This document shows positions 1 through 8,967 of a DNA stretch of 64,000 nt, one piece after another. Numbering within the stretch: position 1 is the first letter of the stretch; each line of letters begins with the position of its first letter. The position numbers and the translations under genes are program-made. The DNA is taken from positions 62,001-126,000 of the forward strand of contig OZ241969.1 in assembly GCA_965204165.1 (NCBI GenBank), given 5' to 3'. Under the pieces are notes generated by a model that saw only the letters and a list, made by a program, of their open reading frames with translations, was not told the origin of the DNA and ran no database searches. This DNA comes from VYFG01 sp965204165. Lineage in GTDB: Bacteria > Pseudomonadota > Gammaproteobacteria > Arenicellales > Poriferihabitantaceae.

Positions 1-874
1 GGCGACCCTGCTGGCCTGGCTGCTGCGCCTGCACGATGCCCTGGCGGACTGGGAGGCTGCCGCCGTCGAGTGCCTGCTGGCCGCGCCGGCGCTGCATGTG
101 GACGAGACCTCGATCCGCATCGACCGCAAGAACCACTGGCTGCACGACTGCAGCGCCGGAGACCTCACCCTGAAGTTCTGCCACCCCAAGCGGGGCGGCG
201 AGGCGATCCGGGACATCGGCATCATCCCCCGGTACGGCGGCGTCCTGGTCCATGACCGCTGGGCCAGCTATCTTGCCTGTGACCACTGCGACCACGCCCT
301 GTGCGGCGGCCACCTCCTGCGGGATCTGCAGTTCCTCATCGACGCCCATGATCCGGCCTGGGCGAGGCGGATGAAGAAACTGCTCCGGGACGCCGCCCGC
401 AAGGTCAGGGAAAGCCCGGACAAGGTGCTGTCCGCAAAAGAATGCGCCGCCCTGCAAAAGCGCTACCGGACCATCCTGACCCAGGGGAAGAAGGAACTCC
501 CGGCAACCCCTGTGCGCACCGGCGGGAAAAAGCGCGGGCGCATCGCGAAATCCGACGCGGAGAACCTGTGGGAGGCCATGGGAAAGCATGAAACCGAAGT
601 CCTGCGGTTCGCCAGGGACCCCGCGGTCAGCTTCACCAACAACCTGTCCGAAAGGAACCTCCGGATGGCCAAGGTCAAGCAGAAAGTGTCCGGCTGTTTC
701 CGTACATACAAATACGCCGTCGCATGGTGCCGGGTCTCAAGCTATCTGCTGTCCATGTCCTATCAGGGTTACAATCCTCTTGCCGCCATCGAGATCGCTC
801 TCAAGGGAAAGGCCGCCCACATGCTCAAGACACCTGAATGACCTTCAGGTGCTCCACAGGGGGCTAGTAGTTAC
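1..874 (+). mobile_element. IS66-type element, copy A (cut by window start)
   Basis: This is the transposase-side end of the element seen complete at 30724-33014 and 44718-47008, here in the opposite orientation. The terminal inverted repeat ends at 874 with the reverse complement of GTAACTACT, exactly where the two full copies end. The following 8 bases (caataagc, 875-882) should be the target duplication, but its partner lies outside the window. Confidence 0.9.
2..841 (+). CDS. tnpC: IS66 family transposase TnpC, 3' part
   Basis: This is the C-terminal 279 residues of a DDE transposase whose start lies before the window. The translation is identical to the matching part of the 485-residue proteins at 30757-32214 and 44751-46208. 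Visible features are the DDE_Tnp_IS66 core with HVDETSIR (first Asp region), DRWASY, and the closing FTNNLSERNLR motif that holds the catalytic Glu. The protein ends 33 bases before the terminal inverted repeat. Identity with the other two copies points to recent transposition or gene conversion. Confidence 0.93.
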   Translation, partial: ATLLAWLLRLHDALADWEAAAVECLLAAPALHVDETSIRIDRKNHWLHDCSAGDLTLKFCHPKRGGEAIRDIGIIPRYGGVLVHDRWASYLACDHCDHALCGGHLLRDLQFLIDAHDPAWARRMKKLLRDAARKVRESPDKVLSAKECAALQKRYRTILTQGKKELPATPVRTGGKKRGRIAKSDAENLWEAMGKHETEVLRFARDPAVSFTNNLSERNLRMAKVKQKVSGCFRTYKYAVAWCRVSSYLLSMSYQGYNPLAAIEIALKGKAAHMLKTPE

Positions 875-993
875 CAATAAGCAAAGATTTATGGGAAAGT
901 GTATGCGTATTGCTGTCTGTGAGACAAGCCGGAGATTCGGACCATGACCCGGCAGGCCGACCCGGGGTGAAACCTGACAGGCGGACCGTATCG

Positions 994-1137
994 CTACTCG
1001 GCAGGGTGGACCTGAATCGGTTTCTTTTCCCTAGGTCCGATTCCAGATGGGGCTACCATCGCTGAAATGAAGGCGAACCGCCTGGGATCATCGCCCGTCA
1101 GGATTCTGACGACGACATTGGTATCAATCGCCCGCAT
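994..1137 (-). pseudogene. VapC-type PIN domain toxin, truncated
   Basis: The ATG at 1137 overlaps the end of the antitoxin gene by 14 bases, the usual vapBC arrangement. The reading frame begins MRAIDTNVVVRILTGDDP, the classic PIN-domain start with the first metal-binding Asp (D5). After about 20 residues the family resemblance stops, and an unrelated tail runs to a stop at 994, giving 47 residues where VapC proteins have about 130. The remaining acidic residues of the nuclease site are missing, so the toxin should be inactive. Copy A of the IS66 element starts 120 bases further on, but the break itself is not at the element edge. Confidence 0.75.
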
Positions 1138-1399
1138 GGTGCCGCCTTGCTTCTTTCAGGACGCCTGCATCCATATCAGCCGGGGATTTGGGTGTACCGA
1201 CAAAAGACAGGCACCCGAAGACGTCCTTGGCCCTGGTCTCTGCAAAGGCCTGTACAGGTTTCAGCAGCACCCCATCGGGGATTTTCTCAACAGACAGCCG
1301 TGTGCCCGCCTGCCGGCCGAGGGACCGGAGAATCTCATGGGGCAATACCACTTGCCCCCTGTTAGAGACGGTAGTGGTGAGTTGATCAGAATCAGTCAT
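1124..1399 (-). CDS. AbrB/MazE-like (VapB-type) antitoxin
   Basis: A 91-residue protein with a SpoVT-AbrB DNA-binding fold. TTTVSNRGQVVLPHEILRSL near the N-terminus is the characteristic 'swapped-hairpin' segment. The C-terminal tail would wrap the toxin. A good ribosome site (GGAGAG, 7 bases before ATG) supports the start. It overlaps the truncated vapC gene, so it is now an orphan antitoxin that may still bind its own promoter. It is transcribed divergently from lysW, about 260 bases away. Confidence 0.8.
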   Translation of the reverse strand: MTDSDQLTTTVSNRGQVVLPHEILRSLGRQAGTRLSVEKIPDGVLLKPVQAFAETRAKDVFGCLSFVGTPKSPADMDAGVLKEARRHHAGD

Positions 1400-1660
1400 C
1401 GTGGACTCTCCTGATAAGACGTCAGCAAGATAACTGATCCGGCGTCTTTGACCAACCGGGGAACATGGTGTTCGTCAATCGTCACGTGCCTTTTCTCCGA
1501 CCCTGCCTCCACGCGGGCCTTCCGACCGCACTCCACGGCTCCTCTGAACTCCACGATCCGGGGGTGGCACATGAATCGGAATATATTGATCATTGCCCAA
1601 ATTCCCTCCTGACGGTACATTCCGCATTCCCCGTATTTTCTCCCGATCCGAGAGGACACC

Positions 1661-1825
1661 ATGACCGAATGCCCTGTTTGCGGAGCCGAACTCCAACTGT
1701 CTGACGACCTGGTAGTTGGTGAATTGCTCGAATGTGCGGATTGCGGCGCTGAACTCGAGGTGACCGGCCTCGACCCCGTCACCGTGGAAGAGGCACCGGA
1801 GGCGGAAGAGGACTGGGGCGAGTAA
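1661..1825 (+). CDS. lysW: LysW-type amino-group carrier protein
   Basis: A 54-residue acidic protein. Two zinc-knuckle pairs are visible, CPVCG at residues 4-8 and CADCG at 25-29, followed by a run of Asp/Glu and the C-terminus EDWGE, the diagnostic LysW ending. In the LysW pathway the gamma-carboxyl of the last Glu is joined to the alpha-amino group of the substrate. LysW thereby protects the substrate and presents it by charge to LysX, Y, Z and J. AGAGGA lies a few bases before the ATG. lysX begins 22 bases downstream, so this is the first gene of the operon. LysW proteins serve lysine synthesis (alpha-aminoadipate), ornithine synthesis (glutamate) or secondary metabolites; the sequence alone does not say which. 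Confidence 0.93.
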   Translation: MTECPVCGAELQLSDDLVVGELLECADCGAELEVTGLDPVTVEEAPEAEEDWGE

Positions 1826-1847
1826 ACGGGCCCAGAAGGATTTTGTC

Positions 1848-2702
1848 ATGCCAGCTCCCCGCGTCGGCTTTCTCCATTCTCTTGTCCGCAAGGAAGAGAA
1901 ACTCCTCCTGACCGAATTCGGCAAGCGGCCGAACGTCGAGCTGGTGATGCTCGACGACCGGAGACTGGCTTTCGATCTCGACACCGGTCCAGACGTGGAC
2001 GTGGTGGTGGAGCGCTGCATCAATCATTCCCGGGCGCTCCACGCCCTGCGGCTGTTCCAAAGCCTCGGCATCCCCTGCATCAACACCTACCAGGTGTCCC
2101 TGACCTGCGGTGACAAGATTCTCACCGCCGTGGCCCTCAGGGACCACGACGTGCCCCAGCCCGACCTCCGGGTAGCCTTCACCGAGGAATCCGCCCTCGA
2201 GGCCATCGAGGAGATGGGTTACCCGGTGGTACTGAAACCTGCCGTGGGCTCCTGGGGCCGGCTGCTGTCCAAGATCAACGACCGCGACGCCGCCGAGACC
2301 GTGCTTGAGCACAAGACCGTACTCGGCAGCTATCACCACTCCATCTTCTTCATCCAGAAATACATCGCCAAGAAGGGCCGCGACATCCGGGCCTTCGTGG
2401 TGGGCGACGAATGCATCGCCGCCATCTACCGGAGTTCGGATCACTGGATTACCAACACCGCCCGCGGCGCCATCGCCAGCAACTGCCCGGTGACGGCGGA
2501 ACTGGGGGCACTCTGTGTCGCCGCCGCGGACGCGGTGGGAGGCGGCGTGCTGGCCATCGACCTGCTGGAGAGCGAGGACGGCCTGCTGGTGAACGAGGTG
2601 AACTACACCATGGAGTTCCGCAACAGCATCGACACCACCGGCGTGAACATCCCGGACAAGGTGATCGGCCATGTGCTGGACCAGGCGAGGAGCGGCACGT
2701 GA
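1848..2702 (+). CDS. lysX: LysX/ArgX-type LysW ligase (ATP-grasp)
   Basis: A 284-residue ATP-grasp ligase of the RimK/LysX group, the family's normal length. It should use ATP to join the substrate's amino group to the C-terminal Glu of LysW. The central ATP-grasp lobe includes GYPVVLKPAVGSWGR, and the metal/ATP site near the C-terminus includes NEVNYTMEFRN (about residues 250-260). The segment after it, containing TTGVNIP, belongs to the region that distinguishes alpha-aminoadipate from glutamate enzymes, but I cannot assign the substrate by eye. AGAAGGA precedes the ATG. The stop overlaps the GTG start of lysY, so the two are translationally coupled. Confidence 0.9.
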   Translation: MPAPRVGFLHSLVRKEEKLLLTEFGKRPNVELVMLDDRRLAFDLDTGPDVDVVVERCINHSRALHALRLFQSLGIPCINTYQVSLTCGDKILTAVALRDHDVPQPDLRVAFTEESALEAIEEMGYPVVLKPAVGSWGRLLSKINDRDAAETVLEHKTVLGSYHHSIFFIQKYIAKKGRDIRAFVVGDECIAAIYRSSDHWITNTARGAIASNCPVTAELGALCVAAADAVGGGVLAIDLLESEDGLLVNEVNYTMEFRNSIDTTGVNIPDKVIGHVLDQARSGT

Positions 2703-3730
2703 GCGTGAATGTCTCTATTGCCGGCGGCAGCGGATACGGCGGCGGCGAACTGCTCCGGCTGCTGCTGGGACATCCCGGCGTGACCGTCGCCCAGGTCACC
2801 TCCGAACGATTCGCCGGCAAGCCGGTGACCCGCGTACATCCCAACCTGCGCGGGAGCACCCGGCTCAGGTTCTGCGCCATCGACGATCTCGAGCCCTGCG
2901 ACTTCCTGTTTCTCTCCCTGCCCCATGGCCATGCCATGGAGCGTCTGGACCGGTTCCGGAGCCTGGCGCCCGGACTGATCGACCTGTCCGGAGACTTTCG
3001 GCTCGACGACCCCGACGCCTTCGAGGCCTGGTACGGCAAGGTCCATGCTCGGCCGGAAGCGCTGGGCACATTCGTCTACGGCATTCCGGAAGTGAACCGG
3101 GACCGCATCCGCGGCGCCGGTCTGGTCACCGGCGCCGGCTGCAACGCCACCGTCACCATCCTCGGCCTGCTGCCGCTCTACCGAGCAGGCGTGGTCGAGC
3201 AGGCCGTCGTGGAAGTCAAGGCCGGGTCCAGCGAGGGCGGCAACACCGCGTCGGACGCCAGCCACCACCCCGAGCGCGCAGGCGCGGTTCGCTCCTACAA
3301 GCCCACCGGTCACCGCCACGTGGCCGAGATGCTGATGGTTCTCGGGCAGGACGCCGCGGTCTCCTTTTCCGCCACCTCCATCGGGATGGTGCGCGGCATC
3401 CTCGCCACCTGCCACGTGTTCCTCTCCGAGGACCTGGACGAGAAGGCGGTGTGGAAACTGTACCGTGAAGCCTACGGCGAAGAACGGTTCATTCGCATCG
3501 TCAAGGAGCGCACCGGCATCTACCGCTATCCCGAACCCAAGCTTCTCGCAGGCACCAACTACTGCGACATCGGTTTCGAACGCGACCCGCACAGCAACCG
3601 TCTCGTGGTCTTGAGCGCCATCGACAACCTGATGAAGGGTGCCGCAGGCCAGGCCCTGCAGTCGTTCAACCTGATGCAGGGTTTCGACGAGGATACCGGC
3701 CTCGGGTTTGCCGGGCTGCATCCGGTCTGA
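2699..3730 (+). CDS. lysY: LysY/ArgC-type LysW-acyl-phosphate reductase
   Basis: A 343-residue NADPH-dependent reductase of the ArgC family, acting on the gamma- or delta-phosphate of LysW-bound substrate to give the semialdehyde. The NADP-binding loop is GGSGYGGGELLRL at residues 9-21. The catalytic Cys is C148 in GAGCNATVTI. The GTG start at 2699 overlaps the lysX stop (GTGA) and gives the family length of about 345 residues. An upstream extension of the open frame is not homologous and was discarded. It is followed 12 bases later by the amidotransferase gene, so one operon is likely. Confidence 0.9.
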   Translation: MSVNVSIAGGSGYGGGELLRLLLGHPGVTVAQVTSERFAGKPVTRVHPNLRGSTRLRFCAIDDLEPCDFLFLSLPHGHAMERLDRFRSLAPGLIDLSGDFRLDDPDAFEAWYGKVHARPEALGTFVYGIPEVNRDRIRGAGLVTGAGCNATVTILGLLPLYRAGVVEQAVVEVKAGSSEGGNTASDASHHPERAGAVRSYKPTGHRHVAEMLMVLGQDAAVSFSATSIGMVRGILATCHVFLSEDLDEKAVWKLYREAYGEERFIRIVKERTGIYRYPEPKLLAGTNYCDIGFERDPHSNRLVVLSAIDNLMKGAAGQALQSFNLMQGFDEDTGLGFAGLHPV

Positions 3731-3742
3731 CCGGAAACGTCC

Positions 3743-4414
3743 ATGTGCCGCCTGCTCCTGGTGGAGAACCCCGCGGGAATCGACCCCAATCCCTTCCTTG
3801 CGCGTTTCCGCCAGGTCTGCAGGGACAGCCTGGAATACCAGGGTCACGGCTGGGGCTGCGCCTGGCTGGACGACGCACGCCAGTGGCAGATCTACCGCTC
3901 GATCGACCCGGTCTGGGACGACCCGAAAGCGGATTTTCCCGCAACCTCGGCCTTCCTGGCCCATGCCCGCAGCGCATACCGTGACGAGGGCATCGTCATC
4001 GAGAACAACATGCCGTTCAGCGATGGACGATCGGTGTTCCTGTTCAACGGCGAACTCCGGGGCGTCCGTGTCCGGTCCGAGGGCCGTATCGGCGCGGAGA
4101 AGATCTACAACTTCATACGGCGGTTCGACAAGGGCGACCTTGCTGCCGCGGTGCAAAAGGGCGTCGATATCATCGCCGGGAGAACCCGTTACATCCGGGC
4201 GATGAACTTCCTTCTCGCCACCCCCCAGGCCGTACAGGTCTGCTCATGGTTCGGCGAATACCCGGAGTATTTCCAGATGCACCGCACGCAGGATGGCGCG
4301 ACCGGGATCATCTGCTCGGATCCCCTGCCGGGTGCGGACCTCACCTGGGAAAAGGTTCCCAACCGGTGGCTGGGGACGGTTCCTCTTAACCAGGTTACCG
4401 GAAATCCTGAATAG
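3743..4414 (+). CDS. Class II glutamine amidotransferase-like protein
   Basis: A 223-residue Ntn-type glutaminase domain that starts MCRLLL, with Cys2 placed to be the N-terminal nucleophile after Met removal, as in YafJ/EgtC-type class II amidotransferases. HARSAYRDEGIVIENNMPF and FLFNGELRGV match the glutamine-binding strand pattern (R..., NN.P/F, NGE/NG) of the family. It lies 12 bases after lysY in the same operon, so it probably supplies ammonia or an amide step in this pathway. Standard lysine/arginine LysW operons do not need such an enzyme. The next pathway gene, lysZ, is separated from it by the inverted rloAB pair. Start and family are clear; the substrate is unknown. Confidence 0.8.
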   Translation: MCRLLLVENPAGIDPNPFLARFRQVCRDSLEYQGHGWGCAWLDDARQWQIYRSIDPVWDDPKADFPATSAFLAHARSAYRDEGIVIENNMPFSDGRSVFLFNGELRGVRVRSEGRIGAEKIYNFIRRFDKGDLAAAVQKGVDIIAGRTRYIRAMNFLLATPQAVQVCSWFGEYPEYFQMHRTQDGATGIICSDPLPGADLTWEKVPNRWLGTVPLNQVTGNPE

Positions 4415-4529
4415 CGACGAGCGTGCTCAGGATACGGGGACCGGTAATTCTCGCATCGGGCCGCGTTGGGAAAGCGCCAACTCAGCTCCGCCCGGAGGGG
4501 CAAAACACCCACGGGCGAACTTCACCGGA

Positions 4530-5201
4530 TCATGGATGACCCTTGATGTTCCGAAGATACCTCACCAGCTCATGTACACGTGTGGTTGGATTGTCGGTAC
4601 CGGCACCCGCGGCATTCTGGAGGGCGCGTTCAGCATTCCCGATTGCAAAGTCCATTTTCTCCACGAGCAGCGTGAAGATCTCAGCATTTCCCTTTGAATA
4701 GTCTGGCATGAATTTCCTGAGCTCTGTCAGTACTTGATTGCATGCGCTGTTTCCCGGCAAGGGCGCATAGGGTCTTGTTGTCGATTTGAAATGCAGCAGT
4801 AGCCAGTATTCGAAGCAGGGCACCGAGTTGATGGCCATGAATGTGCCACTCGGCCTTGCGCGTTGAATATCATCCACGGCCCTTTGATAGGTGCCATGGG
4901 TATCTTTATCGAATACGCAGTAGACGCGATCAAATGGGTCCCCTTTGGCTTTCTCGTCAAAGTAGCGCCTCCTGGCATAGGCGTAGATTCCGAGCGGGTC
5001 CGGGCCGCAGTCACTGCAGATTTCGATATTGGCGCTGTTGAGGCTATAGTGATCTTTCAACCCGTTAAAGTAGTGAGGCTCGGTTTTTTCGCCCTCGCAG
5101 ACGACCAACACCTTGTTGTAAGGCTGTCTTCGGGCGTTTCGCCGACTGAGCTCCTTGGCCGCTTTCGCCCTTCGTTTGTGGAACAGGTTATCCGTTCCCA
5201 T
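4530..5201 (-). CDS. rloB: RloB-like TOPRIM protein
   Basis: A 223-residue protein with the RloB/OLD-like TOPRIM layout: VLVVCEGEKTEPHYF at residues 31-45 (metal-binding Glu) and VFDKDTHG near 97-103 (DxD pair). A basic N-terminal region precedes it. RloB proteins pair with RloA-type ATPases and are expected to be the nuclease effector of an OLD-like or AbiL-like anti-phage module. It starts exactly where rloA ends (5201), so the pair is coupled. It points against the lysW operon, and its codon use looks less GC-rich than its neighbours, consistent with horizontal acquisition. Confidence 0.83.
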   Translation of the reverse strand: MGTDNLFHKRRAKAAKELSRRNARRQPYNKVLVVCEGEKTEPHYFNGLKDHYSLNSANIEICSDCGPDPLGIYAYARRRYFDEKAKGDPFDRVYCVFDKDTHGTYQRAVDDIQRARPSGTFMAINSVPCFEYWLLLHFKSTTRPYAPLPGNSACNQVLTELRKFMPDYSKGNAEIFTLLVEKMDFAIGNAERALQNAAGAGTDNPTTRVHELVRYLRNIKGHP

Positions 5202-6478
5202 CAGCCATTCATATCCAGTGAGCGCACGTAGGGCAAAGCCCCATATCGTCCGGAAAGGTACGCGAGCTCCAGGTTTTCGCGTCTCTTGCGAGGACTGAAA
5301 TCTGTCAATGGATAGAGCCTTGTTGCGTGGTCTTCCTCTTTCTCACAGAACCAGATCTGATCGCGCCGGAATACCTTTTGATTGAGAATGGAGGTTTCAT
5401 GGGTGGTGAAGACCAGCTGCGCATTATTCGGGTTGGTCTCTGTGTTGTGAAACAGCTTCACCAGGAACTGAACCAGGAGGGGATGCAGATTGTCATGCAG
5501 CTCATCAATGAACAGCACGTATCCATTATCAAGGCTGTCGATCCAGGGACCGGCAAGAGAGAACAGCTTTTGGGTCCCATCGGATTCGTCTTCAAAATCA
5601 AAATTCACAATCCTCTCATCGGCATCCATATGTGAGAACCTGAAATCAATAAACTGCTTCCCCTTTAACTCCTTGCTCAACTCATTTTTCATGGAGTCAG
5701 GCATGTCTTCCGGTAAAACCGTGGAGTCAAACGGTTTCCTTTCCACAATAATGTCCTGAATACCCAAGTCGGCAGCACGCAGAAAGTCCATTACGCGCGC
5801 TTTCCCGCCCGAACCGTTTTCACACATCGAGGCGCTGAAGACCGGGCTCCAGCCAGCGACGTTTCCCGTGCGGAGCGTGTGACTGAACCAGTCGTAGACT
5901 GGTCTCAGCTGCTCACTGTTGAGTTGTACGGCCGTCGACAGGAACAGGGCATTATCCCGCGTGGACTTTTGCCACAGCTGCTTTTCACCAGTGAGGCTAT
6001 TGCCAAACACCCAGTCATAGTTACGGTTTGCCTCGTTCCATGACCGCTCGAACCAGTGTTGTGGTCTGCCCTTTGGATAGGCAAGCAGCCACTCCTCGTG
6101 AATCCGGTCTGAAGTGGCAGAAAAGCCATACTGGTAACGGACCCTGCCGACAATGAATGTCACTTCGAACTCGCTCGGAGCCTGCCGGGTGTCCCGGCTT
6201 AGCCGAAATGGCACTACAGGTAATTCGTCACCGCGTTGCAGACCCGTTGCGGACTCCACAACGATTTCTTCCATGGCCTGCAACGCAAGCAGGAAATTGG
6301 ATTTGCCCCCTGCATTCGGACCATAGATGACCGCAGTCCTGAGCAAACAGACCTTGTTTAATGCGTCCGTCCGGATGGTATTTGAATCCATCAGTTCGTC
6401 ACCCTTGGCCTTGACGAGGCTGAAGGTCTGACGATCCCGGATGGAGCGAAAATTGGTTACACTAAATTCGATTAACAT
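5201..6478 (-). CDS. rloA: RloA-like AAA/ABC-type ATPase
   Basis: A 425-residue ATPase of the AAA15/AAA21 group. It opens MLIEFSVTNFRSIRD, typical of this family. The Walker A is GPNAGGKS at residues 53-60. An ABC-like signature region (ESDGTQKL) precedes the Walker B VLFIDELHDNLHP, and the H-loop follows as LVFTTHETSIL. It should sense a trigger and control RloB, as in AbiL/OLD-type abortive infection. The upstream 120 bases (6480-6600) are strikingly AT-rich compared with the surroundings and must hold its promoter, although I see no consensus box good enough to call. Confidence 0.85.
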   Translation of the reverse strand: MLIEFSVTNFRSIRDRQTFSLVKAKGDELMDSNTIRTDALNKVCLLRTAVIYGPNAGGKSNFLLALQAMEEIVVESATGLQRGDELPVVPFRLSRDTRQAPSEFEVTFIVGRVRYQYGFSATSDRIHEEWLLAYPKGRPQHWFERSWNEANRNYDWVFGNSLTGEKQLWQKSTRDNALFLSTAVQLNSEQLRPVYDWFSHTLRTGNVAGWSPVFSASMCENGSGGKARVMDFLRAADLGIQDIIVERKPFDSTVLPEDMPDSMKNELSKELKGKQFIDFRFSHMDADERIVNFDFEDESDGTQKLFSLAGPWIDSLDNGYVLFIDELHDNLHPLLVQFLVKLFHNTETNPNNAQLVFTTHETSILNQKVFRRDQIWFCEKEEDHATRLYPLTDFSPRKRRENLELAYLSGRYGALPYVRSLDMNG

Positions 6479-6841
6479 TTAATGTCACTTTAAACTGAAT
6501 TAATGACAAAATTTGCCAAAAATCAGCTTTAAATATATGTCCTCGGAATATTAACACGTAAATATTGACAATTCACATTACCAAATCTGCATTCACTGAG
6601 GACGCTCAGAACCTCGTCCGGCGTCGTCCATCCTTGCCGGTCCGTGACATGAGGTGTGCGCCGGAGCTTTCAAGAGAACCGCCTCGGGTGCCAGCAGCGA
6701 GTTTTCCGCAATGCATGCCCTGCTAGGGCACAAGGGGCATTGCCCTGACCGAATTCCGCCCGCTATGATCGCCCCCGGGCCGGCTGGCGACCCGCCGTCC
6801 CGGATCCGTCTCCGGCAGCTTCCCCATTTCCTGATCTGTTC
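6479..6841. other. Intergenic region between rloA and lysZ
   Basis: The first 120 bases are AT-rich and lie upstream of rloA. The rest (about 6600-6841) is GC-rich like the operon genes and leads into the GTG of lysZ without a clear ribosome site. No convincing gene is seen. The sharp composition change near 6600 may mark one edge of the rloAB insertion. Confidence 0.5.
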
Positions 6842-7633
6842 GTGCTCATCATCAAAATCGGCGGCGGCGACGCCATCAACCTGCCCGGCATCGCCGACGA
6901 CCTGGCGGCCCTTGACCGTCCTTTCGTGATCGTCCACGGCGCCAACGCCCTGCGCGACCGCGTGGCGGCCAGGATGGGCTACGAAAAGCAGGTGATCACC
7001 TCGGCGTCCGGCTACCAGAGCGTATTTTCGGACGAGCCGGCTCTGGATGCCATCCTGATGGCCTACAGCGGCCTGCGCAACAAGCGCCTAGTGGAACTGT
7101 GCCAGCAACGCGGCATCAACGCGGTGGGGCTTACCGGCCTCGACGGCCGGGTTGTCCAGGGGGAACGCAACCGCGGCATACGCGTGGTGGAGGGCGGAAA
7201 GAAGATGCTGAAACGGGACTTCTCCGGAAAGCCGAAGTCCGTCAATGCCACCCTGCTCCACCTGCTGCTCGACAACGGCTATACGCCGGTGCTCACCATC
7301 CCCATCGCCGACGCGGACGGCCATGCCATCAACTCGGAAAATGACGATATCGTCCTTCGCCTCCAGCAGGCCCTGGATGCCAATACCGTGCTCCAGCTCA
7401 TCGAGGCGCCGGGGTTCATGAACGACCTGGACGATCCCGGTTCCCTGGAGCGGACGCTCTCCCGGGGCGAGCTGGCAGAGCGCGAGGCCCGGGTGGAGGG
7501 CCGGATGAAGCGCAAGATGCATGCACTCAACCGGCTCGCCGGCGGCAACGTGCGTGAAATCATCATCGCCGACGGCCGCACCGCGAACCCGGTGGCGGAT
7601 GCCCTGGCAGGGGGAGGAACCTGGATCCGATGA
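6842..7633 (+). CDS. lysZ: LysZ-type LysW-substrate kinase
   Basis: A 263-residue amino-acid kinase. It opens with the phosphate-binding segment IIKIGGG (residues 3-9). RNKRLVELCQQRGINAVGLTGLDG and the later GKPKSVNATLL resemble LysZ of archaea/Thermus more than classical acetylglutamate kinase. It phosphorylates the side-chain carboxyl of the LysW-bound amino acid, giving the substrate of LysY. GTG is the only start that keeps the glycine-rich loop at the N-terminus. The stop overlaps the lysJ ATG by four bases (ATGA). It is separated from lysWXY by the reversed rloAB genes and so may now need its own promoter. Confidence 0.88.
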   Translation: MLIIKIGGGDAINLPGIADDLAALDRPFVIVHGANALRDRVAARMGYEKQVITSASGYQSVFSDEPALDAILMAYSGLRNKRLVELCQQRGINAVGLTGLDGRVVQGERNRGIRVVEGGKKMLKRDFSGKPKSVNATLLHLLLDNGYTPVLTIPIADADGHAINSENDDIVLRLQQALDANTVLQLIEAPGFMNDLDDPGSLERTLSRGELAEREARVEGRMKRKMHALNRLAGGNVREIIIADGRTANPVADALAGGGTWIR

Positions 7634-8793
7634 GCGCCCCGAGGGACACCGAAATTCAGTACGGCTTCGAGGTTTATCCGAAACGGGACCTGGTCATCGT
7701 CCGCGGCGAGGGCGCCACCCTGTGGGACGACCGGGGCCGCGCCTACATCGACTGCACCGCCGGCATCGGCGTGGCCAACGTGGGCCACAGCAACCCCGAG
7801 GTGGTCGCCGCCGTCGAGCGGCAGGCCCGGGAACTGATCACCTGCCCCGGGATCTTCTACAACGACGTGCGCGCCAGGGCCATGGAGAAGCTGACCGGGG
7901 TCGCCCCGGACGGGCTCACGCGGGCGTTTCTGTCCAATTCCGGCACGGAGGCCATGGAGGCCGCGATGAAGTTCACCCGCCTGACCACCGGCCGAAACGG
8001 ATTCGTCAGCGCCATGCGGGGATTCCATGGCCGGACCCTAGGCGCCCTGAGCGCCACTTTCAGGTACCGCGACGAATTCGAGCCGCTGATCCCGGGCCAC
8101 CGGTTCGTGCCCTTCAACAACCCCGCCAAGCTCGAAGCCGCCGTCGATGACAGCATCGCGGGCGTGATACTGGAACCGGTCCAGGGGGAAGGCGGCGTGC
8201 GCCCGGCGGACCCGGATTACCTGAAGGCGGCGCGGGCACTGTGCGACGACCGGGGGGCCCTGCTCATTCTCGACGAAATCCAGACCGGTTTCGGCCGCAC
8301 CGGCAGCATGTTCGCCTGCCAGGCCCACGGCGTCGTCCCGGACATCATGACCGTAGCCAAGGGCATTGCCGGCGGGGTGCCCATGGGCGCGACACTGGTG
8401 AGCGAACGCATCACCTCCGCAGCGGGCAAGCACGGCAGCACCTTCGGCGGCAATCCGCTGGCCTGCGCCGCCGCCATCGCGAGCATCGACTACATCATGG
8501 AACATGACCTGCCCGGGCGGGCCGCACGCCTCGGATCGATGTTCGCCGACCGGTTCCGCCACCGGATGCCCGACACAGTGCGGGAATGCCGCCAGCTCGG
8601 CCTCATGATCGGCATCGAACTCAAGACCAGGGCCAGGCCGTACCTGGAGGCGCTGATGCGAGCAGGCGTTCTTGCCCTGCCCGCCGGACCCACCGTGATC
8701 CGCCTCCTGCCGCCGCTGGTGATCGGGGAAGAAGACCTCATGACCGCCTGCGACACGCTGATCGACGTCCTCGGCCAGGACCCGTCCGCCTGA
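7630..8793 (+). CDS. lysJ: LysJ/ArgD-type class III aminotransferase
   Basis: A 387-residue PLP enzyme of the acetylornithine/LysW-lysine aminotransferase group, the normal length. Visible motifs are SNSGTEAMEAAMK near 102-114, LEPVQGEGG at 181-189, DEIQTGFGRTG at 215-225, and the Schiff-base Lys K244 in TVAKGIAGG. It should transaminate the LysW-bound semialdehyde, with glutamate as amino donor. It is coupled to lysZ by an ATGA overlap. The amidase follows 174 bases later on the same strand. Confidence 0.88.
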   Translation: MSAPRDTEIQYGFEVYPKRDLVIVRGEGATLWDDRGRAYIDCTAGIGVANVGHSNPEVVAAVERQARELITCPGIFYNDVRARAMEKLTGVAPDGLTRAFLSNSGTEAMEAAMKFTRLTTGRNGFVSAMRGFHGRTLGALSATFRYRDEFEPLIPGHRFVPFNNPAKLEAAVDDSIAGVILEPVQGEGGVRPADPDYLKAARALCDDRGALLILDEIQTGFGRTGSMFACQAHGVVPDIMTVAKGIAGGVPMGATLVSERITSAAGKHGSTFGGNPLACAAAIASIDYIMEHDLPGRAARLGSMFADRFRHRMPDTVRECRQLGLMIGIELKTRARPYLEALMRAGVLALPAGPTVIRLLPPLVIGEEDLMTACDTLIDVLGQDPSA

Positions 8794-8967
8794 TCCGTCC
8801 CCGGGGGCTGCGTGGCGGCCCATGCGGAAGCGCGCCCGGCAAGCCGGCCCGCCCTGTCCGCACCCTCTGCCGGTTACAATCCACCGGCAATCCCATGTTG
8901 CGAACCGGACGGCGATCCGGTTTCACAACGCCATGGAACCCGCACGCACGCCACGGCAGGAACCTGC

